From Desulfobacterales bacterium (lineage in GTDB: Bacteria; Desulfobacterota; DSM-4660; Desulfatiglandales; B25-G16), in the NCBI GenBank assembly GCA_013375335.1, contig JABXJZ010000122.1, positions 1 to 5,293 of the forward strand: a stretch of DNA of 5,293 nucleotides, given 5' to 3'. Below are positions 1 through 5,293 of this stretch, piece after piece. The stretch's first letter is position 1; each line of letters begins with the position of its first letter. The notes beneath the pieces were generated by a model. That model saw only the letters and a program-made list of their open reading frames with translations. It was not told the origin of the DNA and searched no databases. The position numbers and the translations under genes are program-made.

Positions 1-1180
1 CCCTGTGAGGAACAGGCCGGAAGAAATCGCTGCTTGCCTTCAATCCTTGAGCCGGCTTGATTACCCGGCGGAGAAGATGGAAGTCATAGTGGTTGACGAC
101 GCCTCCAATGACAACACCCCTGATGTGGTCTCCACGTTTCCGGTTCATCTCATTCAACTCAAAGAACACGGACAGGCCTCTTTTTGCCGGAATCTGGCGG
201 CCCAAAGGGCTAAAGGTGAAATCCTGGCTTTTTTGGATTCGGATTGCGTTGCAGACCCTTTATGGCTGAAAGAACTTATCCCGGCCTTCAGTAATCCGTC
301 TAACGGCGCATTGGGAGGTACGGTTGACTCTTACATTAATAAAAAAGGCCTGGACCGTTATGAGAGGGTGAAGTCTTCTCTGAATATGGGTTCTTGGCCC
401 AAGAGCTCCCGGGAGGAAAATCATTTTTTCTATCTCCCCTCCTGCAACCTTTTTGTACGAAGGGCTATCTTTTTACAGTTGGGAGGTTTTAAAGAAGATA
501 TGTATGTTGGAGAAGACGTGGACTTTTGCTGGAGGCTGCAGGATAAAGGGCACCATGTTGAATATAGGCCGGTTGGCATGGTATATCATAAACACCGAAA
601 TACAGTGAGACATTTTTGCTCCCGGCGATTTGATTACGGGACATCAGAGCCTCTGTTACAGAAATTCCATGCCAAGAGAATCAAACAATTCCTTTTTTCA
701 CCACCGGATTCTATCTTTTGGGGTCTGGTCCTTTTATCGATTGCCTCCGGGTGGAACCCATTATTGGCTTTGTGCGGAGTCATCCTTTTGACGGATTCTC
801 TGATCAAGTTTGCCAGGATACGCCAAAAGAATATCCCGATACAATTTCCCCTCCTCCTCCTAGCGACCTTTCGAGGCTATCTCGTCTTTTTTTACCATTG
901 CTGCGCCTTTGTCTCTCGCTATTATCTTTTTTGGGCGGCCTTAATCTTCATATTGGCACCCATGGTGTCGGCGATCATTTTATGTATGCATCTCCTGACA
1001 GGCATCGGGGAGTATTTCATTAAAAAACCGCGCTTAAATCCCCTTTTATTCCTTTTATATTTTACTTTGGATCAAGTCTCTTATCAATTGGGTGTGTGGT
1101 GGGGTTGCCTCAAAAGCCTTTTTTTCAGCCCAGTAAACCCGCAGATTGTAAGAAAGCCCTTTCATAAAGTAATAAGATGA
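1..1180 (+). CDS. MftF-like family 2 glycosyltransferase, membrane-anchored, 5'-partial
   Basis: This is a GT-A fold inverting glycosyltransferase that would move a sugar from a nucleotide-sugar to an acceptor at the inner membrane. The GTG at 5 is not a true start. The frame is open to the window edge and reads P-V-R-N-R-P-E-E, the usual 'IPVRNRPEE' first strand of GT2 enzymes, so the real start lies upstream. Counting the codon at 5 as residue 1, it has VIVVDDAS (27-34, nucleotide binding), the DxD-type FLDSDC (76-81) and GEDVDFCWRL (169-178, catalytic acidic region). RRFDYGTS (207-214) and the C-terminal D-x-x-x-Y-x-x-GVWWGC (356-368) match my recollection of the mycofactocin glycosyltransferase MftF. 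Several hydrophobic segments between about 236 and 368 predict a multi-pass membrane tail. The gene ends in an ATGA overlap with the radical SAM gene. The GT2 call is firm. MftF-like is likely, but the acceptor is unknown. Confidence 0.9.
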   Translation, partial: PVRNRPEEIAACLQSLSRLDYPAEKMEVIVVDDASNDNTPDVVSTFPVHLIQLKEHGQASFCRNLAAQRAKGEILAFLDSDCVADPLWLKELIPAFSNPSNGALGGTVDSYINKKGLDRYERVKSSLNMGSWPKSSREENHFFYLPSCNLFVRRAIFLQLGGFKEDMYVGEDVDFCWRLQDKGHHVEYRPVGMVYHKHRNTVRHFCSRRFDYGTSEPLLQKFHAKRIKQFLFSPPDSIFWGLVLLSIASGWNPLLALCGVILLTDSLIKFARIRQKNIPIQFPLLLLATFRGYLVFFYHCCAFVSRYYLFWAALIFILAPMVSAIILCMHLLTGIGEYFIKKPRLNPLLFLLYFTLDQVSYQLGVWWGCLKSLFFSPVNPQIVRKPFHKVIR

Positions 1181-2322
1181 GGGATTCAACACTTAAATTA
1201 GCCGGTCAGCTTATTAAAAATGGCCTTCGTTTTCAATATCTGAAATGGACGGGAAAACCGGGAAGAGCCCAGGCCGTTAGTATTGAAATCACGCATCATT
1301 GCATTGCGAAATGCATCATGTGTAATATCTGGAAGATTCCCCGTGAAGTGCCAGACCTCTCAATAGATGATTGGATCCGTCTCCTTTCATCTGACCTTTT
1401 TTCTGACCTCAGGGAATTGGACGTAACTGGAGGCGAGCCTTTTGTCAGAAAGGATCTATTGGATCTTTTTACAGGCATTTGTGAATTGAAACAGAGTAAT
1501 CTGAAGGCCCTTAAATCCATTGCCGTTACCACTAACGGTTTTTTGCCCCGTCGTGTATTGGAATATACTGAAAAAATTCTGCAAAGGTTGGGGGATAAGC
1601 ATATTGATTTAGTTATGGTTTGCGCAATGGATGCTATTGGAGCAATACATGAAAGGATAAGAAACTATAAAGATGCCTGGTTAAGGGTCAATGAGACCAT
1701 CGAAGGACTGAAAAGGCTAAGAGAGAAATTTCCCAATCTTATCATTGGATTAAAAACAACCATCTTACCTATCAACGTGGGGGAGTTGGAAGATATTGCC
1801 CAATATGCCGATTCAAATGATTTGTTTACCATCATATCACCCTGTATCATTACTAAGGCTCGCTATTTGAATTATGACCATGCGAATGATTTGGCTTTCA
1901 CTCGAGAACATATGGGAAAAATGATTCGTTTTTACGAAAGCCAACGTTTTAGATGGAGTTTTCATGGGAATAGACTGGTTCAATATCTAAAAACAGGAAC
2001 AATGAGGAAACCCTGTTCATGCGGTTTTAACTACTTCTTTGTACGAAGTACCGGGGAGGTATACTTATGCCCTCTCATAGATGTCGGGCTCGGCAATATT
2101 AAAGAGATCTCTATAAGGGATCTTTTTTTCTCTGAAAAGGCATCTCAAATTCGTCGAAAAATCGGTAGATACCCTGAATGCAAACGATGCACGGAGCCGG
2201 GTTTGGAGCGCTATGCCCTTCCCTATGAAGGATTTACCTATCTTTCTCTACTGCTAAAGATGGGGAGAAAGAAGTTTCTTCAATTGCATCATCATTTGGG
2301 ACTTGATAAATATGTAAATTGA
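1177..2322 (+). CDS. Radical SAM protein with C-terminal twitch-like auxiliary cluster region
   Basis: This 381-residue enzyme should cleave S-adenosylmethionine with a [4Fe-4S] cluster to start radical chemistry. C42-x3-C46-x2-C49 is the cluster motif and LDVTGGEP (81-88) is the SAM-binding GGE strand. The C-terminal part has C280, C282, C298 (within GEVYLC) and the pair C335/C338. This resembles a single auxiliary-cluster twitch domain. The further cysteines of a full two-cluster SPASM domain are not seen. Such domains occur in peptide-modifying and cofactor-maturing radical SAM enzymes, and also in other small-molecule enzymes. The ATG at 1177 overlaps the stop of the glycosyltransferase (ATGA) and no strong ribosome binding site precedes it, so translation is probably coupled. 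It does not resemble MftC around the first cysteine motif. The family is certain and the substrate unknown; a product later glycosylated by its partner is a plausible inference. Confidence 0.9.
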   Translation: MRDSTLKLAGQLIKNGLRFQYLKWTGKPGRAQAVSIEITHHCIAKCIMCNIWKIPREVPDLSIDDWIRLLSSDLFSDLRELDVTGGEPFVRKDLLDLFTGICELKQSNLKALKSIAVTTNGFLPRRVLEYTEKILQRLGDKHIDLVMVCAMDAIGAIHERIRNYKDAWLRVNETIEGLKRLREKFPNLIIGLKTTILPINVGELEDIAQYADSNDLFTIISPCIITKARYLNYDHANDLAFTREHMGKMIRFYESQRFRWSFHGNRLVQYLKTGTMRKPCSCGFNYFFVRSTGEVYLCPLIDVGLGNIKEISIRDLFFSEKASQIRRKIGRYPECKRCTEPGLERYALPYEGFTYLSLLLKMGRKKFLQLHHHLGLDKYVN

Positions 2323-2398
2323 GGTTTAAAATCACTGAAAGATTCTTTATTTACATCAAGAAGTGGAGTAAACATGTAGCCAAGAATGGAGAAGAATC
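2323..2398 (+). other. Short intergenic gap with 28-codon frame ending in ATGA overlap
   Basis: These 76 bases separate the radical SAM gene from gldA. I see no clear -35/-10 pair and no terminator hairpin. One frame is open from 2310 to a TGA at 2400-2402 that overlaps the gldA ATG. It could start at TTG 2319 and would encode about 27 basic, aromatic residues. It may be chance, or the tail left by a deleted gene. Confidence 0.35.
2388..2394 (+). promoter_or_regulatory. Ribosome binding site of gldA
   Basis: GGAGAAG lies 4 bases before the ATG at 2399 (7 bases from its GGAG core), which supports that start over the in-frame ATG at codon 5. Confidence 0.7.
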
Positions 2399-3499
2399 AT
2401 GATTAAGATAATGATTTCGCCAAACCGATATATACAGGGCCCTCGGGTTCTCAAGGAGACAGGTAAATATATCGTTCACTTAGGTTCAAAGGGTTTCTTC
2501 ATTGGTGGCCTTACAGCATTGTCCATTGTACAGAAACAAGTTTCGGCAAGCCTTAAAGAGCATTCGATGGAGTATCAGTTTGAGGCCTTTTCAGGAGAAT
2601 GTACCCGGGCTAGCGCAGCTCAGCTTTCAAAAAAGGCGCGCACGTTTGGAGCAGATGTGGTTGCAGGAGTCGGTGGTGGCAGGGCAATCGATACGGCAAA
2701 GGCCGTATCCCATGAATTGGGTTCGGCGCTTGTCATAATCCCGACCGTGGCATCAAATGATGCGCCTTGCAGTGCCCTGTCCGTTCAACATACGGAAAAC
2801 CATATGTTTGATCGGTTCTTGATACTGAAGAAAAATCCGGATGTTGTTTTGGTGGACTCACAGGTTATCGCCGAGGCGCCGACAAGGTATTTTGTTGCGG
2901 GCATGGGTGATGCCCTTGCGACCTGGTTTGAGGCATTTACATGCACGAAGTCAGGCGCAAAGAATCTTCCCGGCGGTGTAACAACCGCTGCGGCCCTCAA
3001 CCTCGCAAGACTCTGTTATGATACGCTCATGGAATATGGAGTCAGCGCAAAACTGTCTGTTGACCAAAACGCTGTAACCCCGGCTGTTGAAAAGGTCATC
3101 GAAGCCAACATTCTGTTGAGCGGGTTAGGTTTTGAAAGTTCTGGGTTGGCTGCCGCCCATGGTATTCATGAAGGCGTGATCGCTTTAGAGGGAACAGAAG
3201 GGGCTTTGCACGGAGAGATGGTTGCCTATGGAACCATTGCGCAGCTTGTTATGGAAAACTATTCGAGAGAAGAGATCGACAGCGTGATTGATTTCTGTAA
3301 TGCTGTAGGGCTGCCTGTTACCTTAAGACAACTGGGTGTATCGGACGCATCGCCGAGGAACCTCATGAAGGCAGCAGAAGTTGCCTGCATGGAAGGACTG
3401 ACAACAAACAATTCCTATTTTGCAATCAATCCTGAGTTGGTTTTAGGGGCCATCATTGGAGCTAACGCCTTGGGCGAGGCCAGCCTGAAGGGCTCCTAG
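2399..3499 (+). CDS. gldA: Glycerol dehydrogenase-type (GldA family) NAD-dependent alcohol dehydrogenase
   Basis: This cytoplasmic, metal-dependent dehydrogenase normally interconverts glycerol and dihydroxyacetone with NAD, and the family also accepts other vicinal diols and hydroxy ketones. The 366-residue length is essentially that of E. coli GldA. The N-terminal Rossmann-like half carries GVGGGRAIDTAKAV (90-103, NAD pyrophosphate loop) and PTVASNDAPCSALSV (115-129), very close to the family signature. The metal ligands expected in the helical C-terminal half are present: D171 in GMGDALATWFEA, H254 in AAAHGIHEG and H271 in LHGEMVAYG. No disabling changes are seen. The gene lies 76 bases after the radical SAM gene and is followed by a NuoE remnant, then a LarA homologue. 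The family call is strong. Glycerol as the actual substrate is not shown, and the neighbours hint at a hydroxy-acid or polyol route instead. Confidence 0.92.
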   Translation: MIKIMISPNRYIQGPRVLKETGKYIVHLGSKGFFIGGLTALSIVQKQVSASLKEHSMEYQFEAFSGECTRASAAQLSKKARTFGADVVAGVGGGRAIDTAKAVSHELGSALVIIPTVASNDAPCSALSVQHTENHMFDRFLILKKNPDVVLVDSQVIAEAPTRYFVAGMGDALATWFEAFTCTKSGAKNLPGGVTTAAALNLARLCYDTLMEYGVSAKLSVDQNAVTPAVEKVIEANILLSGLGFESSGLAAAHGIHEGVIALEGTEGALHGEMVAYGTIAQLVMENYSREEIDSVIDFCNAVGLPVTLRQLGVSDASPRNLMKAAEVACMEGLTTNNSYFAINPELVLGAIIGANALGEASLKGS

Positions 3500-3512
3500 G
3501 TCATTAAAATTG

Positions 3513-3781
3513 ATGGTCGGAAGCGCGCATTCGACAAGCGGGCACTCTAGTCCTGTAAAGGCAAAAGGGCTCTGAGGGCAATAATCGCAAAAAGCTTCTT
3601 GAAATCCTCAAAGCTGAGCAAAGCAAATCCAGGTTTGTTTCCCCCGAGGTCATTCCAGCAATAGATCAAAGTTTGAATATAGGTGTAAGTGAGGTGTACG
3701 GGATGGCAACCTTATTATTCCTTTCTATCCATAAGGCCTTGTTCTGGACGGATGCAGATATTGTATGTTAGAGTATGGAAG
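3513..3781 (+). pseudogene. Decayed fragment of a NuoE/HymA-type [2Fe-2S] subunit
   Basis: The 310-base gap between gldA and the LarA homologue is not empty. The frame at 3580-3711 encodes NNRKKLLEIL, then SPEVIPAIDQSLNI and SEVYGMAT, which matches the N-terminal helical part of NuoE/HymA 24-kDa subunits (typically '...SEVYGVATFYSF...'). The match then moves to the next frame from 3713, reading YYSFLSIRP and ending near VRVWK (3767-3781), so one extra base near 3712-3718 explains the shift. The last piece would correspond to the family's 'IRVCK', with the first cluster cysteine apparently replaced by Trp (TGG). The C-terminal half and the remaining cluster cysteines are missing. An upstream stretch from ATG 3513 (20 codons, another frame, TGA at 3573) could be the original N-terminus after a second shift; this is less certain. 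As it stands, no functional subunit can be made. Confidence 0.75.
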
Positions 3782-3800
3782 GTGAACATTATTCGCGTCT

Positions 3801-3804
3801 GGAG
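3801..3804 (+). promoter_or_regulatory. Ribosome binding site selecting the start of the LarA homologue
   Basis: GGAG sits 5 bases before the ATG at 3810. The GTG at 3804 overlaps this GGAG and would have no site of its own, so 3810 is the better start. Confidence 0.6.
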
Positions 3805-3809
3805 TGATT

Positions 3810-5111
3810 ATGGAACACAATTATTATTTATATCTCGGCCAGGGGAAAAAGGAGTATTTCTCACTGCCGGCAGCATGGGTGCCGTTACATTTTGTGGAAG
3901 CCGAAGAAGGAACACCGACAGCTTCGATTGAAAAGATGACCCTTGAGGCCCTCTCAAGGCCAACAGGAACACACCCCTTTCAAGATCTGCTATCAGGGGC
4001 GAGGAGCGTTGCCATCATAGTCGACGACGGGACGCGTCCAACACCGGTGGCAGAGATCCTGGGAGTCCTGCTCTCTCGTCTCGTGGATAACGGTTTCTCA
4101 CGCGAAAATATTGGCATTGTTGTGGCCCTTGGAACCCATGAGGCCATGAAGAGGGAAGAGCTTGAAGCACGGTTGGGCAGCGGTGTGGTATCAAACTACA
4201 AAGTAATCCAGCACAACGCCTGGCAGAACGATCTTGTGCCCATTCGAATACCTGGCGAAGAACGGTCGGTAAAAATCAGTCCGGAGGTGGCTCAGGCAGA
4301 CCTGAGAGTGGGGGTCAGCTCCATTTTGCCACACCCCATGGCGGGTTATGGTGGCGGCCCCAAGATTGTCATGCCCGGGGTGTGCGATTTTGAGACCATC
4401 CGGGACCACCACGTGAAGTATGTGATCCATCCTCGATCCATGGCAGGGGTTACAAAAGGGAATCCCTTCCATGAGGGCTGTATGAGAGCCGCTCGAGCAA
4501 TCGGGCTCGATTTTTCGATAAACTGTGTTTACAACCAGAAGGGACAGGTCATACGCATAATAGGTGGCAGCCTGGAGATGGCCTTTGAAGAGGCAGTGGA
4601 GGTATGTTTTGAGAGGCTTGGCCACAAATTTGAGGAGAAGATTGATGTTACGATTACCTCAACCTACCCTCATACCCATGGTCACCAACTCTTCAAAGGA
4701 TTGAGCGCTCCCGATATTGTCACCAAAGATAAGGGGGCCATCCTGCTTGTAGCGCCTATCGTGGCACCGATACCTGCCGAATTCCTCAACTCGTTTCAAG
4801 TGGTAAAGGAGAAGTCCCATAACAATTCCGCCGCATATGTAAAGGATGCTTTATCAAAGGGGATGGCCTTTTTACCGGACAAGTCGATAGATTTTAATAT
4901 GGCGATGTCCACCGTGTTCCTGAGGCCAAAAATACGGACAATACTTGTGTCACCGACCATCTCGAGGGACGAAGCCCGGACCATGGGTTTGGAGTATGTA
5001 TCCTCCATTGAGGAAGGGTTGAGGTCGCTTGAGAAGGCTTACCCAGAGGCTAAGGTTGCCATATTTCCGTCAGGTGGCCTTATTGTTCCCATAGCCGCCT
5101 GGGAGCGGTAA
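3810..5111 (+). CDS. LarA-family (DUF2088) nickel-pincer racemase/epimerase homologue
   Basis: This 433-residue protein (ATG at 3810; GTG at 3804 is possible but overlaps the ribosome site) belongs to the lactate racemase LarA family, which uses a nickel-pincer nucleotide to racemise or epimerise 2-hydroxy acids by hydride transfer. Numbered from 3810, the expected residues fall almost exactly at the Lactiplantibacillus plantarum LarA positions. D72/D73 and R76 are in VDDGTRPTP, H110 is in LGTHEAM, H175 in LPHPMAGYGGG, the cofactor-attaching lysine K185 in GGGPKIVMPG, H201 in the RDHH motif, and Q293 and K296 in HQLFKGL. The H175-K185-H201 spacing (10 and 16) equals that of LarA H174-K184-H200. 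It is therefore likely an active pincer enzyme, cytoplasmic by lack of a signal peptide. The larB, larC and larE cofactor genes are not in the window. A UxaA-like gene follows after 36 bases, probably in one operon. The substrate is unknown, and lactate should not be assumed. Confidence 0.9.
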   Translation: MEHNYYLYLGQGKKEYFSLPAAWVPLHFVEAEEGTPTASIEKMTLEALSRPTGTHPFQDLLSGARSVAIIVDDGTRPTPVAEILGVLLSRLVDNGFSRENIGIVVALGTHEAMKREELEARLGSGVVSNYKVIQHNAWQNDLVPIRIPGEERSVKISPEVAQADLRVGVSSILPHPMAGYGGGPKIVMPGVCDFETIRDHHVKYVIHPRSMAGVTKGNPFHEGCMRAARAIGLDFSINCVYNQKGQVIRIIGGSLEMAFEEAVEVCFERLGHKFEEKIDVTITSTYPHTHGHQLFKGLSAPDIVTKDKGAILLVAPIVAPIPAEFLNSFQVVKEKSHNNSAAYVKDALSKGMAFLPDKSIDFNMAMSTVFLRPKIRTILVSPTISRDEARTMGLEYVSSIEEGLRSLEKAYPEAKVAIFPSGGLIVPIAAWER

Positions 5112-5133
5112 GGATTATCACAGGATTCAACCC

Positions 5134-5138
5134 AGGAG
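5134..5138 (+). promoter_or_regulatory. Ribosome binding site of the UxaA-like gene
   Basis: AGGAG lies 9 bases before the ATG at 5148, inside the 36-base gap after the LarA homologue. I see no terminator in that gap, so the two genes are probably cotranscribed. Confidence 0.65.
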
Positions 5139-5147
5139 TAGATTACA

Positions 5148-5293
5148 ATGGGGGGTAAAGCACAGGTAATCGTGATCAATGAAAAGGATAATGTTGCCAC
5201 AGCCCTCGAGCCGCTCAATGCAGGTGCTCAAATCTCTGCGGAGGTTCATGGCCGCGTTGAAGAGATAAAACTCTTATCAGACATCCCGATGGG
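5148..5293 (+). CDS. UxaA-family hydrolase, N-terminal SAF domain, 3'-partial
   Basis: Only 48 codons are inside the window and the frame is open to the right edge. The start VIVINEKDNVATALEPLNAG, followed by EIKLLSDIPMG, is typical of the small SAF domain found at the N-terminus of altronate dehydratase UxaA and of its detached small-subunit form (usual pattern '...DNVATAL...I.L..DIPFGHK'). This family dehydrates sugar acids such as D-altronate; related members act on galactarate or on other hydroxy acids. The ATG at 5148 has a good AGGAG site. It cannot be seen here whether the gene stops after about 90-100 residues (small subunit, with a separate large subunit next) or continues into the catalytic domain. 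The position just behind a LarA homologue suggests that an epimerised hydroxy acid is then dehydrated. That link is inference. Confidence 0.8.
   Translation, partial: MGGKAQVIVINEKDNVATALEPLNAGAQISAEVHGRVEEIKLLSDIPM

Noticed and set aside
718..1023. 101-codon + strand frame
   Set aside because: It lies wholly inside the membrane tail of the glycosyltransferase in another frame and has a low-complexity, Pro/Ser/Leu-rich translation with no family resemblance.
2319..2351. Possible promoter before gldA (TTGAGG and TTTATT)
   Set aside because: The spacing is about 21 bases and the -10 match is weak, so it is not supported.
2399..3499. Idea that the dehydrogenase is a mycofactocin-dependent alcohol dehydrogenase because of the nearby MftF-like gene
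   Set aside because: The sequence tracks E. coli GldA closely, including length and metal ligands, which points to an ordinary NAD-linked glycerol dehydrogenase type. Proximity alone does not support mycofactocin dependence.
3739..3769. Possible promoter before the LarA homologue (TTGTTC and TATGTT)
   Set aside because: There is a 19-base spacer and partial matches only, inside pseudogene sequence. A promoter for the LarA-UxaA pair is likely somewhere in 3500-3800, but this one cannot be defended.
3689..3931. 80-codon + strand frame read as a gene
   Set aside because: Its start falls in the middle of the NuoE-like match and its end overlaps the LarA coding region. Only the part up to about 3781 is meaningful, as the frameshifted piece of the NuoE remnant.
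4191..4625. 144-codon - strand frame
   Set aside because: It is antisense to the conserved core of the LarA homologue, including the cofactor-lysine motif, and its translation resembles no family I know. It is a shadow of the G/C-rich coding sequence.

Overview
The window carries four essentially intact protein genes on the + strand, the start of a fifth, and a decayed gene fragment. Nothing convincing is coded on the - strand. No RNA genes, CRISPR arrays, insertion sequences or clear terminators are visible. The families suggest an anaerobic bacterium, most plausibly of the Desulfobacterota (former Deltaproteobacteria) type. That placement is inferred from the gene mix (a mycofactocin-type glycosyltransferase outside an actinobacterial composition, a radical SAM enzyme, a nickel-pincer LarA homologue, a NuoE remnant) and not from a marker gene.

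Left module (1-2322): a family 2 glycosyltransferase, cut at its 5' end by the window edge, overlaps by 4 bases (ATGA) with a radical SAM gene. The glycosyltransferase has the sequence signature and multi-membrane tail of MftF, the enzyme that glycosylates mycofactocin. The radical SAM protein has the CxxxCxxC cluster motif plus a C-terminal four-cysteine auxiliary-cluster (twitch-like) region, but it does not look like MftC. The pair is translationally coupled and probably belongs to a larger operon to the left.

Right module (2399-5293): a GldA-type metal-dependent NAD dehydrogenase, then a LarA-family (DUF2088) nickel-pincer racemase/epimerase homologue with the known active-site residues in register, then the N-terminal SAF domain of a UxaA-family (altronate dehydratase-like) protein cut by the right edge. 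Together these could interconvert, dehydrate and oxidise or reduce a hydroxy acid or polyol. The substrate cannot be read from the sequence.

Between gldA and the LarA homologue (3500-3809) lies a broken remnant of a NuoE/HymA-type [2Fe-2S] subunit. It reads across at least one frameshift and lacks the cluster-binding half. The left module is visibly more AT-rich than the LarA region, which suggests that two separately assembled gene blocks meet near 2323-2398.
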